Of a stretch of 64,000 nucleotides of DNA, positions 46,841-55,849 are shown one piece after another (the first letter of the stretch is position 1; each line of letters opens with the position of its first letter). The position numbers were made by a program, and so were the translations under genes. The notes below the pieces were generated by a model, which saw only the letters and a list, made by a program, of their open reading frames with translations, searched no databases and was not told the origin of the DNA. Source of the stretch: Nostoc sp. MS1 (GTDB lineage Bacteria > Cyanobacteriota > Cyanobacteriia > Cyanobacteriales > Nostocaceae); the NCBI RefSeq assembly GCF_019976755.1, contig NZ_AP023441.1, positions 2,477,501 through 2,541,500 on the forward strand, read 5' to 3'.

Positions 46841-48922
46841 CTACCCATAATAAGCCAACAAACTACTATAAGCAGTCTCAATCTTCTGCAACTGTGCTAT
46901 CACATCCTCCTGCAAACTCTTAAACCTCCTCAACTCACCTTCCCGATTAATTTCCCTCGTTTCCTTCTGCTTCAGCAAATTATCCAACTCAGATTTACGA
47001 GCAGTAATATCATCATTAATGCGCTTACTTACCTCACGTTCATAAGCATCAAAACATTCCTTAACCGCATCATATACAGTTTGAGATTGTTCATGGGCTA
47101 CCTGCGGGAGATATTTCACCAACTCCTTCTTAGCCGTTTTAACTAACTCCTTCCGCGCCTGATCTGCTTGCAGGAAACCTACACCCAAACCTAGCAATGC
47201 AAAGCCAATAGGACCTAAAAATACCCCAGTGACGGCTGTAATTATTCCCCCAACACCTATCACAGTAAAATAGTTTAAAAGAATGTTCTTCCAATCAAAA
47301 CCTGCACCAGCTAACGCCACCCCAGCGAGATTTCCGCGAGTTAAAGATAACAAACCCATTGCCCATTTTGCCCAAGCGGGAGATTTATCATCTTCTGTGG
47401 TTGTGGTAGGGTTAACTATAACCTTCTGCCCAGTAAGTTTTTCAGTTATCCTATCTGTTACTTGATTGTATGATGCACCATACTGAGAAGCACTGTAAGA
47501 CAATTCTTTAAACGCCGCATTAATATCCTTCTCGGCGGTTAAACTCCATGCAGCGAATTTATCAGTCATGTATTGTTCAAAGGCTTTTTGTAGTGCAGCA
47601 TTAAAAGCTTCCCTCTTACCATTACTGAGGAAATCCAACAGATTTAACTCTGGTTGATAACGTAAGAAATCACTTTCAAAAGTATTACCCAAATTTAATA
47701 TATAGCTACGGAAAGATTCAGAAACTTTTCTAGCTTGATTATCTCTGGTACTAAAAATTTCCTTTTGAAATTGGTCGCGGATATTCTGAAGTTTGGTAAA
47801 CTCAGGCTCAACAGAATCAATACGTTTTTTCAACTCATCAACATCGTGATCTAGTAAGGGTAGCCTTCTCCCAATAGCTTCACGGGTGTGGTTGACGGCT
47901 TGTCTGGCTAAAGTTCTTACTTGTCTTAGTTCTGCGATCGCCCTTTCTCTGGTAAGAAATATATTTAGACTAGCCATAAACTCAGAAAAGCCAGTTCCAG
48001 ATAAGTCAGCTTGGGGATTTTTCAACCGCCGCCGTAATGCTTGAATTGATGACAACTCAAACACCCGCTCATCATAAATATCATGACCATCTACATAACA
48101 ATATTCTGATAAATTGGCTTTAAATACTTGGCGTAATCTATCTTCCGCCGCTTGTAACTCTTCTACATCATCAGGATCAATTAAGGATTCCTTTACCTGA
48201 TCCCACGCATTGATTAAGAAGAAAACCGATAAACCTCTACCTTTAATATAATTTTCTAAATAGCGACGCTCACCCAAAGTACAAGGTTGGGAAGCTCTCA
48301 TGACAAATAGAATAGCATGACAATTATTCACATATCCCAAGGATAATTCATTGCGTGCTTCCGTGTCATTTAACCCAGGACTATCAACAATTTCAATTCC
48401 TTTTTCTAGTAAACTTAAAGGATATTCTACCACTGCATAATCAACATCAGGGAAAGCTTGTTTTTTCTCTTGCTCTAACTTTTTCGCTTCGGCAGGGTCA
48501 ATTGTATATTTATATTTAAAACTTTGAAAATCTAGAACTAGTGGGCTTTTGCCATCATTAAAATGAATTGTAACTTTTTTCTCTGGGCCGTAACGCAATA
48601 CTGTTAAGACTGCCGTACAGGGGTTAACATCACTAGGTAATAAGTTCTCCCCAATCAAAGCATTAAGGAAGGTACTTTTACCCCGCTTCATGTCGCCTAA
48701 TACCAGCAGCCGAAAGACACCATTCTTGAGGTTTTTACTAGCGACTGAAATATCTTCTAAATCTCTTTCTAAACTCAGCTTACCTGATGATGTATCTCCA
48801 ACAAATTCAGCTTGACTAATTGTCTGGCATAATTGTTGTAGAGATACAGCAATTTCCGAACGTACTTGAGCTACACGTTCCAAATCTTGAATAAATTTAT
48901 CAGTTGCTACTTGATTAACCAC
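46841..48922 (-). CDS. Bacterial dynamin-like protein, BDLP1-type
   Basis: This 693-residue protein matches, in length and recalled sequence, the structurally characterised dynamin-like protein BDLP1 of Nostoc punctiforme. The GTPase has P-loop GDMKRGKST (76-84), Thr in VNPCTAVLTVL, and G3 DSPGLNDTE. A long helical neck and trunk flank a hydrophobic paddle of about 55 residues (roughly 540-600; FTVIGVGGIITAVTGVFLG) that inserts into membranes. BDLP1 binds lipid, self-assembles with GTP and tubulates membranes. It lies just downstream of a small membrane protein gene (17-base gap) and upstream of a J-domain dynamin, probably one operon. Confidence 0.94.
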   Translation of the reverse strand: MVNQVATDKFIQDLERVAQVRSEIAVSLQQLCQTISQAEFVGDTSSGKLSLERDLEDISVASKNLKNGVFRLLVLGDMKRGKSTFLNALIGENLLPSDVNPCTAVLTVLRYGPEKKVTIHFNDGKSPLVLDFQSFKYKYTIDPAEAKKLEQEKKQAFPDVDYAVVEYPLSLLEKGIEIVDSPGLNDTEARNELSLGYVNNCHAILFVMRASQPCTLGERRYLENYIKGRGLSVFFLINAWDQVKESLIDPDDVEELQAAEDRLRQVFKANLSEYCYVDGHDIYDERVFELSSIQALRRRLKNPQADLSGTGFSEFMASLNIFLTRERAIAELRQVRTLARQAVNHTREAIGRRLPLLDHDVDELKKRIDSVEPEFTKLQNIRDQFQKEIFSTRDNQARKVSESFRSYILNLGNTFESDFLRYQPELNLLDFLSNGKREAFNAALQKAFEQYMTDKFAAWSLTAEKDINAAFKELSYSASQYGASYNQVTDRITEKLTGQKVIVNPTTTTEDDKSPAWAKWAMGLLSLTRGNLAGVALAGAGFDWKNILLNYFTVIGVGGIITAVTGVFLGPIGFALLGLGVGFLQADQARKELVKTAKKELVKYLPQVAHEQSQTVYDAVKECFDAYEREVSKRINDDITARKSELDNLLKQKETREINREGELRRFKSLQEDVIAQLQKIETAYSSLLAYYG

Positions 48923-48939
48923 AATAGTTACACCTTAAA

Positions 48940-49257
48940 TTAAGATTTTTTTCGAGACACAAAAAATAGTTGATAAGATACCCATCCCAGAACAGCAACA
49001 ATAATGAACCCAGCTAAAACTGAAGCGACTCTTACCGCAACTAACGCCGCTACACCCAAAGCAAACAACTTTCCACCCAGAACCACTTTTTTCATCCAAG
49101 GTTTTTCTTCTGGCTGATGCTTCACAGTCTTATGGAAAGGAACATCACTATTAGTCATTTGCTGTTCCATTTCCCGCAGCCGCAATTCTACTTCTTTCTC
49201 ACGCAGCCTACGTTCCCGTTGCTCAATTTCTTGATTGCGATCGCTTGGAGATGTCAT
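48940..49257 (-). CDS. Small coiled-coil membrane protein upstream of the dynamins
   Basis: This 105-residue protein has a highly charged coiled coil (EIEQRERRLREKEVELRLRE, residues 9-35) and a Pro/Lys linker. One or two membrane segments follow (about 58-100, KLFALGVAALVAVRVASVLA and GFIIVAVLGWVSYQLFF), ending in basic SRKKS. It is the first gene of the leftward dynamin cluster, 17 bases before the BDLP1-type gene. It could act as a membrane anchor or receptor for the dynamins. I know no named family. Confidence 0.78.
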   Translation of the reverse strand: MTSPSDRNQEIEQRERRLREKEVELRLREMEQQMTNSDVPFHKTVKHQPEEKPWMKKVVLGGKLFALGVAALVAVRVASVLAGFIIVAVLGWVSYQLFFVSRKKS

Positions 49258-49760
49258 TGATACCCACCCAGGCTAGGATGTTAATAGTAATATTGGCACT
49301 TATGGTATAATGTATATTAACTTACATATATTTTAAGCAGCCACAGTAAAAATACTATTTGTCAGTAGTCAGTAGTCAAAATGTCTATAATATTTGTAAG
49401 GTGGGTAATCTCCAGCCTACGTTTAGTTAAATCAAAAACAACTGACAACTGGCTAAGTAACAATAGATTCCACAAACTACGCTCGTTTTTCGGAAATATT
49501 GAATAAATAAAATAACAGACGCATCAGCTATTACACTTTTATATTGCATAGTCGCTTATCAAGTTCATTGACTACTGACAGTTAGTTAACTGTCAACAGC
49601 TAACCGTCAACAAAGACACGCGATAGCTTAACTATATTGTCGAGATTAATATTAGATTTGCAGATAATTTGGTGATGATGACCTTATAATTGCTGACAAA
49701 GTAGCATATGACGACTGACAAACTGTATATCTTGCCACCACTATAAGCCACAATTTTTAT
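49258..49760. other. Intergenic region upstream of cysteine synthase
   Basis: This 503-base gap between divergent operons holds no gene. A 12-bp inverted repeat, GTCAGTAGTCAA at 49368-49379 and its complement at 49568-49579, brackets about 210 bases. AGTCAGT heptamers and GTCAAC repeats lie at either end, suggesting a repeat element. Both promoters must lie here, but no known operator was recognised. Confidence 0.5.
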
Positions 49761-50756
49761 ATGCACTCAAGACAAAACACAATGGATATCAAAAATGGCT
49801 TTGTAGGCACGATTGGCAACACACCACTGATTCGTTTAAATAGTTTTAGCGAAGAAACAGGGTGTGAAATTTTAGCTAAAGCAGAATTTCTCAATCCTGG
49901 TGGTTCAGTTAAAGATCGTGCTGCACTTTACATCATCAAAGATGCAGAAGAAAAAGGCTTACTCAAACCCGGCGGAACCGTTGTAGAAGGGACTGCGGGT
50001 AATACGGGTATTGGACTTGCGCATATTTGCAATGCCAAAGGCTACAAATGCCTCATCATTATTCCTAACACCCAATCACAAGAAAAAATTGACGCACTCA
50101 CAGCTTTAGGCGCGGAAGTTCGTCCTGTGCCGGCTGTACCTTATAAAGACCCAAATAACTACGTCAAACTCTCTGGGAGAATTGCTGCTGAGTTAGACAA
50201 TGCCATTTGGGCAAATCAGTTTGACAATTTAGCAAACCGCCGCGCTCATTACGAAACCACAGGCCCAGAAATCTGGACACAAACCGATGGTAAAGTTGAT
50301 GGTTGGGTAGCGGCAACTGGTACTGGTGGTACATTTGCAGGTGTAGCCATGTACCTGAAAGAAAAAAATCCTGCCGTTAAATGTGTTGTAGCAGACCCAC
50401 TGGGTAGCGGACTGTACAGTTACATTAAAACTGGGGAAATCAAGATAGAGGGAAATTCTATCACTGAAGGTATTGGTAACAGCCGCGTCACAGCTAACAT
50501 GGAAGACGCACCAGCTGACGATGCCATCCAAATAGATGACACGGAAGCTTTGCGAGTAGTTTATCAACTACTACGCAAAGATGGGTTATTAATGGGTGGT
50601 TCGACTGGTATTAATGTGGCGGCGGCTGTGGCTTTGGCAAAACAATTAGGCCCTGGCCATACAATTGTTACTATCCTCTGTGATAGTGGTTCCCGCTATC
50701 AATCACGCATATTTAACAGCGAATGGCTGGCTTCTAAAGGACTATCTGTAGATTAG
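49761..50756 (+). CDS. cysK: Cysteine synthase (O-acetylserine sulfhydrylase) family protein
   Basis: This 331-residue PLP enzyme joins sulfide to O-acetylserine to make cysteine. The PLP-binding lysine is Lys51 in NPGGSVKDRA. The substrate loop reads GTAGNTGIG rather than the common TSGNTGIG, and the phosphate-binding loop is ATGTGGTFAG. The C-terminal LCDSGSRYQSR is typical of the family. The variant loop and slightly long sequence suggest a branch distinct from the main CysK. The first ATG (49761) is used; another at codon 8 (49782) is possible and would remove seven unconserved residues. Confidence 0.88.
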   Translation: MHSRQNTMDIKNGFVGTIGNTPLIRLNSFSEETGCEILAKAEFLNPGGSVKDRAALYIIKDAEEKGLLKPGGTVVEGTAGNTGIGLAHICNAKGYKCLIIIPNTQSQEKIDALTALGAEVRPVPAVPYKDPNNYVKLSGRIAAELDNAIWANQFDNLANRRAHYETTGPEIWTQTDGKVDGWVAATGTGGTFAGVAMYLKEKNPAVKCVVADPLGSGLYSYIKTGEIKIEGNSITEGIGNSRVTANMEDAPADDAIQIDDTEALRVVYQLLRKDGLLMGGSTGINVAAAVALAKQLGPGHTIVTILCDSGSRYQSRIFNSEWLASKGLSVD

Positions 50757-50795
50757 TCATTAGATCAAAAATTCGTTAGGTGTTAACTGTTGACT

Positions 50796-52628
50796 CTATA
50801 AACTCGCTGTTAACACATAAGAGCGTGTTCCAGTTAGAGTTTGCCCAGTAAACTCGTCTTTGTAGGTATATGTTCCAGTAGCAACTATCTCACCAAAGTT
50901 GTTAATACTAACGGCATTATTGATGGTGACAGTTGCACCGTTGTATGTCAATGGTGTGGTGATTAAGTTATTTAAGTCAGTCATCACACCTTGATTCCAA
51001 ATATAGGCATGATTTGTACCTGAAGCAATTTGTGAGGCTCCAACAACCTGTTTAAATTCGTTGAGCGCATTAACTGAACCTGTATTACCACCAAGGCTAC
51101 CCAAAGCTGTAAACTCGTCACCTCTTAACATGAATGGCGTACTCGCTGTACTGGCTCCAGAACCATTGCTAGTTGAGCCAATGATGTCACCTTGATCATT
51201 GATTTCGCGCAATGTGGCTTGTTCGGCTCCAAAGGTTCCCAAGTCTTTTAACTGATAAACACCTTTAGCATCTTTCTGCCAAATGACGGCTGTATTGACA
51301 AAGTTCCCATCAAGAACACTATCACTATCTACATAACCAACTATCTGTCCTCGATTATTGATAGCCCGTGCAGTACCGCCATCACCGCCCAAGGTTGCCA
51401 GTTCTTTGATTACGCCATTTTCTGAGTAGATGGTTTTTTCATAACCTGATGATAGGATATTGCGCCCTACTATCTGGTTGTTGTTATTAATGTCTAGGAA
51501 GTAACTTTCAACACCACCCAAATCATTAATAGTTAAGTCGTAACTGCTGCCATTCTTTTGCCAAACTAATGCCCTATCCGTTGCTTTGGGTACAGGTTGA
51601 CGTACTTCATCAGCCGTTCCTAATACAACCCCAAGATTGCTGATGGTATTAACAGTCGGTGTTAGCAAGGTAACAACTGCACCATTAGGTGCGCCAAAGT
51701 TAGACTCTCCGTTCTTTACACCTGTGCTGGTAAGAGGTGTTTGAGTGCCATTTTTCCAGATAAATCCCTGGCGGACGTTATTAGTTTGGTTTGCACCTGT
51801 TGTAGCATTCTGATTGGTAAATGCTGCCCCTGTATCATATCGTCCGGCAATTACCCCAAAGTCATTAATTGAAGCAGCTACAACTGAGCCATTGGAATTT
51901 GTACTTAAAGAACCCAAATCAGTGACCTGATAGCGATATAGTGGGCCACTGTCTATCAAGGCTTGAGAACCTTTGGTAACACCCTTAAGGGTAGCGAGTA
52001 AATCATTACCCGCCTTAACTAAGGTATCTGAACCTTGGGTAATAAATTTCAAGGATTTGCCAAGTAAGCTTTCTCCCAGGCGCAGTTTATCATTCTTGGC
52101 ATCAAACCCATAGACAGTAACAGAACCATTACCACCTTCAAGAATGATTCTATCTTTGCCACTGCCAAGATATACCTGATCATTACCTATACCTGCATTA
52201 ATCAGGTTGTTTCCATCCCCAGCAAAGATAATATCATTGCCTGCTCCACTGTAAATGGTATCGTTGCCACTACCAGAGTAGATGGTATCGTTACCACTAC
52301 CTGTAATGATGTTATTGACACCTTCACCCGCGAAAATAACATTGTTGCCATCTCCAGCAGAAATGAAGTCTCGGCCTGACCCCGCATAGATGAGATCATT
52401 GCCTTTCCCAATGTAGATGAGGTTGTTACCCTCACCTGCATAAACTTGTTTTGCGCGATCGCTAATCGCAGTTACCACATCATCACCACTGCCATAGTAC
52501 AGCAGATGGGAATTGTTGCTCTGGAACGTTAACCCATAAGCACCATAACCTCCGGCTGCGTTGCTTACTGAGTGTAAAGGATTAGCTGCTACATGATCTG
52601 ATGCACCATGTTTCAAAGAAAAAACCAT
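50796..52628 (-). CDS. RTX calcium-binding plus HAF-repeat secreted protein
   Basis: Starting from ATG 52626-52628 (AAGGG upstream) the protein has about 610 residues. Residues about 45-175 form RTX-type nonapeptide repeats (GSGNDTIYSGAGNDIIFAG), which fold into a calcium-bound beta roll and are typical of type I secretion cargo. The rest, about residues 230-600, is a chain of HAF-type repeats (VTDLGSLSTNSNGS, ASINDFGVIAG, AINNRGQIVG, SINNFGEIVATG) thought to form a propeller-like extracellular domain. There is no classical signal peptide, fitting ABC-mediated export. An upstream ATG at 52713-52715 would overlap a hairpin and is less likely. Confidence 0.85.
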   Translation of the reverse strand: MVFSLKHGASDHVAANPLHSVSNAAGGYGAYGLTFQSNNSHLLYYGSGDDVVTAISDRAKQVYAGEGNNLIYIGKGNDLIYAGSGRDFISAGDGNNVIFAGEGVNNIITGSGNDTIYSGSGNDTIYSGAGNDIIFAGDGNNLINAGIGNDQVYLGSGKDRIILEGGNGSVTVYGFDAKNDKLRLGESLLGKSLKFITQGSDTLVKAGNDLLATLKGVTKGSQALIDSGPLYRYQVTDLGSLSTNSNGSVVAASINDFGVIAGRYDTGAAFTNQNATTGANQTNNVRQGFIWKNGTQTPLTSTGVKNGESNFGAPNGAVVTLLTPTVNTISNLGVVLGTADEVRQPVPKATDRALVWQKNGSSYDLTINDLGGVESYFLDINNNNQIVGRNILSSGYEKTIYSENGVIKELATLGGDGGTARAINNRGQIVGYVDSDSVLDGNFVNTAVIWQKDAKGVYQLKDLGTFGAEQATLREINDQGDIIGSTSNGSGASTASTPFMLRGDEFTALGSLGGNTGSVNALNEFKQVVGASQIASGTNHAYIWNQGVMTDLNNLITTPLTYNGATVTINNAVSINNFGEIVATGTYTYKDEFTGQTLTGTRSYVLTASL

Positions 52629-52709
52629 ATCAAAGCCCTTAACAACTGGTTTGTAAATGCTGGTGTGAATACAAACATGTACTGCAAGGAAACAAATACT
52701 GGTTGCACA

Positions 52710-52750
52710 CCCCATAGTCTTCCGTCATTCCATGAGAGAAGACTATGGGG
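52710..52750. repeat. 13-bp perfect hairpin upstream of the RTX/HAF gene
   Basis: CCCCATAGTCTTC (52710-52722) pairs exactly with 52738-52750 around a 15-base loop. It lies 82-122 bases before the RTX/HAF start codon, so it may fall in that mRNA's leader. Confidence 0.65.
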
Positions 52751-52921
52751 AATGAGTAATGATTTCCTAGTCAGGAAAGTGGTATTTTATTGAGAGTAAT
52801 AACTATTAAGCTAGGTACTTAATACTAAAATATCTTAATTTAACAGAAATTATTCTCATTAATTTAGTAAATATTGCCATCTCAAACTAGCTTCTCAGAA
52901 ACCTAGAGAAGCCTGAATTTT

Positions 52922-53130
52922 AACGTGAGTTCGACAGATTAAAAAACTCCTTTCATAACATCAATCCTCCAAAGAGGAGCCTGCATTACGGGAGTCCGCC
53001 CACGCGGCTACCTCCTCTAGCAAGTGATGTTAGAAGCTTGAAAAACCTTATTTTTTGAGCCAATATGGAGATTTTTAGCCCATTTCTTTGTAGAGAAAGG
53101 GTTGAGGTTAGGTTCGCTCAAACTCACGTT
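52922..53130. repeat. MITE-like element with AACGTGAGTT ends
   Basis: AACGTGAGTT (52922-52931) and its complement (53121-53130) bound 209 bases. Inside are nested inverted pairs: AACATCA 52957-52963 with 53025-53031, and AGAGGAG with CTCCTCT. No coding capacity is seen. Confidence 0.5.
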
Positions 53131-53489
53131 GATTTAAGTTGGCGATGGTTATTTGGCAAATTACAGGAAGTCAAATACCTATGCCACAGCATAGATATCA
53201 AGCACTACTGGTTTTATTGATGATTGAAGCTATTCCTCAGATAATAATTATTTTCAATAATGAGCATAGATTCCCAAGGTTATTTTTGTCAATTACTTTC
53301 AATAGTTTCTTAACGCAGATTCTCAACACAAGAGAAAAACTGGCAAGCGCGGTGTATGTGAGAAACGAGAATTGACAGAATGGTAAGATAGTGCTTTGGC
53401 TACAACGTCGGTAAGATAATTGAGCGATCGCTAAATCTGTTGTTAATCGCCAAATACAGCAGCAATCTCAAAGATTTCAGGGTGGACAA

Positions 53490-53819
53490 ATGACTGATAT
53501 CACGCAACCATCAAACTCACTCGTTACAAAACCATCCACTCCAAGATGTGTAAGGGTTTGTCAAAATCGCACCTGTAAAAAGCAAGGTGCAAAAGAGGTG
53601 TTAGCGGCTTTTGAGGCTTTGCCAGTTGCAGATGTGAGTGTCATGGGTAGCAGTTGCTTAGGGCAGTGTGGTAACGGGCCGATGGTGCTGATTTTACCGG
53701 ATATGGTTTGGTATAGCGGTGTTCAGCCTGATGAAGTATGTCTGTTGGTAGAACAACACTTACTAGGTGGTCAAAAGGTCAAGCAGATGCTCTATTATCG
53801 GTTTCATCCCCAAAAATAG
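53490..53819 (+). CDS. Thioredoxin-like [2Fe-2S] ferredoxin
   Basis: This 109-residue protein fits the thioredoxin-fold (2Fe-2S) ferredoxin family. The cysteines that should bind the cluster are visible in CVRVCQNRTCKKQGA and SSCLGQCGNGP, and the C-terminal VWYSGVQPDEVCLLVEQHL matches the family. It is a small soluble electron carrier, partner unknown. The ATG at 53490 follows GGGTGGACAA, a reasonable Shine-Dalgarno. The rightward genes after it are unrelated in sequence. Confidence 0.85.
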   Translation: MTDITQPSNSLVTKPSTPRCVRVCQNRTCKKQGAKEVLAAFEALPVADVSVMGSSCLGQCGNGPMVLILPDMVWYSGVQPDEVCLLVEQHLLGGQKVKQMLYYRFHPQK

Positions 53820-53952
53820 TAGAACTTACTCATAAAGTTTGAAGAAGGGTGTAGGGGTATGGGGGTGTGAGGGTGTAGATATTCAACACCCTTACATACT
53901 TACACCCTTACTAAATATATATGTACTATTTTTGACTGAAGCGAGGCATCCG

Positions 53953-54774
53953 ATGGACATTCAGGGGCTGCGTCAATCCTTGAAAATAAAGTGGTTGAGT
54001 TATTACGAGCAAAATCGCTCTTGGTTGGACAAAATGAGGGTTTGGGCTACTTATAATGGTCTGCGGCGACCTTCATCTGGATTCATTTTGGCAACACTTT
54101 CTGTTTTAGAGCCAGAGTTTGAGCAGGTACTAGCTTTTATTATGGAGCTAAATAATGACCCGGATGAGATTGTTGCTGCTTTAGGTTTGAATTTCAATCC
54201 CAATACTGAGTTGCTAGCACAACAAAATTATCATCAACAGCAGCAAACTGAAAGCAAAGCCCCAGCCTCTAATGGATTTGCTGCCGATACTCAATATTTA
54301 GAAAGTGCGCCTATGCTTTCATTGGTGCAGAAACCTGAGCGATCGCCAACAAATAATAGGAATGTTAACAGTCAAAAGGCCATCGGCTATACTTCACCCA
54401 AGGTCAACACAGTTAATGCAAATGGTAATAATATCTACGCTCACTCAGCATTACAATCTTTGAGCGATCACCGCAAGTCGTCATCAGTTCTAATGACAGA
54501 TGATCCAGTCAAACCTACGCCACCCTCCCTCAAACTGGCACTAGCAGCAGAAACTTCCCAAAATAGCAAAATAGTCAGAGTTTTAGAAATTACAACTAAA
54601 CCAGGTCAACAAAAAACTCTACCTTTACTAAAATTGGCTAAAGAAATAACCCAAAATGAACAATATTTAAACACAGCAGCACCTACTTCCAAATTAAACG
54701 CATTACCAAAGACAAATGCCACTACTTTGGCCTCTTGGGTAGATGAATTTTGTCAGGGTACTGGTGCTAATTAA
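53953..54774 (+). CDS. Cyanobacterial protein, DUF5331-like N-terminus
   Basis: The ATG at 53953 (GAGG nine bases upstream) opens a 273-residue protein beginning MDIQGLRQSLKIKWLSYYEQ. This conserved N-terminal domain of about 95 residues (RRPSSGFILATLSVLEPEFE) is one I associate with the cyanobacterial DUF5331 family. The remaining 180 residues are low-complexity, rich in Asn, Gln, Ser and Pro, and probably disordered. A longer frame from 53839 adds 38 residues encoded by a repeat-like GGGTGTGAGGGTGTAG tract and is unlikely. Function unknown. Confidence 0.7.
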   Translation: MDIQGLRQSLKIKWLSYYEQNRSWLDKMRVWATYNGLRRPSSGFILATLSVLEPEFEQVLAFIMELNNDPDEIVAALGLNFNPNTELLAQQNYHQQQQTESKAPASNGFAADTQYLESAPMLSLVQKPERSPTNNRNVNSQKAIGYTSPKVNTVNANGNNIYAHSALQSLSDHRKSSSVLMTDDPVKPTPPSLKLALAAETSQNSKIVRVLEITTKPGQQKTLPLLKLAKEITQNEQYLNTAAPTSKLNALPKTNATTLASWVDEFCQGTGAN

Positions 54775-54822
54775 TCAAATAATTTGTTTTTTGTATGTTT
54801 TATTTAAAGAAATTGTCTAATT

Positions 54823-54861
54823 GGGTAATAGGTAATCGGAAAAAACAATTACCTATTACCC
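54823..54861. repeat. Palindromic GGGTAATAGGTAAT hairpin repeat, second copy
   Basis: A 14-bp arm at 54823-54836 pairs perfectly with 54848-54861. Same palindrome as 5353-5389. It lies inside the possible 5' extension of the next gene, which argues that the extension is not protein-coding. Confidence 0.8.
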
Positions 54862-54929
54862 ATTACCAGCCCCCACGATATGATAAGTATTTAAGCAAAC
54901 TTGATATAGGCAGCTTTACTAAGTTAATA

Positions 54930-55271
54930 ATGGTAACAATAGTTGTAGTTATTAATATTTTTATCTCACTCATGCTACTTTACGTGGCTTGGCAAGTCTG
55001 GCGGCTGAAAAAGCAGATAGCATTTATTAGCGATCGCTTACTTGATTATGAGCGCTGTAGTCATGAGCTACTATATCAAGCGCCAACAAATATCAACCTT
55101 GCACAGCAGAATATTCAGAATTTGCGACAGAGTAAACAAGGTTTACAAATGCAAATTCAACAAGTAAGGCAGATTATCAGTTTGCTATTACTTGGGCAAA
55201 GAACCTGGGGGCGTTATATTCGTAGACCAGTTCCCATAACAGGGAAAAAGCTACCAGTGACATTCAATTAG
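54930..55271 (+). CDS. Small single-span membrane protein with coiled coil
   Basis: From ATG 54930 the protein has 113 residues: a membrane helix at residues 2-24 (VTIVVVINIFISLMLLYVAW), then a charged helical/coiled region with many Gln (NLAQQNIQNLRQSKQGLQMQ) and a basic C-terminus. An in-frame ATG at 54795 would add 45 residues, but that part is encoded by a dispersed hairpin repeat, so the later start is preferred although neither has a strong Shine-Dalgarno. No named family is known to me. It precedes two other small envelope-type proteins, suggesting a shared membrane-related role. Confidence 0.6.
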   Translation: MVTIVVVINIFISLMLLYVAWQVWRLKKQIAFISDRLLDYERCSHELLYQAPTNINLAQQNIQNLRQSKQGLQMQIQQVRQIISLLLLGQRTWGRYIRRPVPITGKKLPVTFN

Positions 55272-55393
55272 GTCATAAAAGCAACATTTTTGGTTGATAT
55301 ATTGTCACGATAAATTAACTCAAGAAAATGATTAGAGTTTTTCAGTGGACGAAAACCACCTAAAATGGTTGAAAGGAGAGAAACAATATTAAA

Positions 55394-55744
55394 ATGTCTA
55401 ATAACCGTTCTGGAGTATTTATTGGCGGTTTGATGCTGGGAGCTACTATAGGTGCTTTAGCAGGGTTACTTGCAGCTCCACGCACAGGGCGCGAAACTCG
55501 CAAAATTTTAAAAAAATCTGCTGATGCAATTCCCGAATTGGCAGAAGATTTATCAACCAGTGTCCAAATTCAAGCAGATAAGCTTTCTGCTAATGCTTTA
55601 CGCAACTGGGATGAAACCTTGGATAGATTACGGGATGCGATCGCGGCTGGTATAGATGCTAGTCAGCGTGAAAGCCAAGTAATAAAGCGTCAACAACCAA
55701 GCCCAGAATCCGATTCGCTTGCTGAAGAATTAGAACGTCCATAA
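55394..55744 (+). CDS. YtxH-domain protein
   Basis: This 116-residue protein has the YtxH layout: a Gly-rich membrane helix (FIGGLMLGATIGALAGLLAA, residues 8-27), the motif APRTGRETRKIL, then an amphipathic helical tail. AAAGGAGAG lies about 15 bases upstream of the ATG. YtxH proteins are small, general-stress-associated envelope proteins of unknown mechanism. It sits 105 bases before a DUF948-type gene, a pairing seen elsewhere in bacteria. Confidence 0.85.
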   Translation: MSNNRSGVFIGGLMLGATIGALAGLLAAPRTGRETRKILKKSADAIPELAEDLSTSVQIQADKLSANALRNWDETLDRLRDAIAAGIDASQRESQVIKRQQPSPESDSLAEELERP

Positions 55745-55849
55745 GTTGCCGACAGGCAACCATATCAAAAGTTATTACAGTAAATGTATATTGGCTGATT
55801 TTGTAACTTGCTCATCACAAAGCATTTTGAATCATAAATTTTTATTGCT

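Larger units (their letters stand above)
52629..53489. other. Repeat-bearing intergenic region
   Basis: This stretch of over 800 bases separates two divergent genes. It holds the hairpin at 52710-52750 and the inverted-end element 52922-53130, both listed separately. An open frame at 53139-53375 lacks a Shine-Dalgarno sequence and family resemblance and is not called. Confidence 0.6.

Noticed and set aside
53139..53375. 78-codon open frame between the RTX/HAF and ferredoxin genes
   Set aside because: No ribosome-binding site and no recognisable family; it overlaps no conserved feature and follows a repeat element.
53839..53952. Possible 38-residue extension of the DUF5331-like protein
   Set aside because: Encoded by a repeat-like GGGTGTGAGGGTGTAG tract; the conserved domain starts at the ATG at 53953 with a GAGG upstream.
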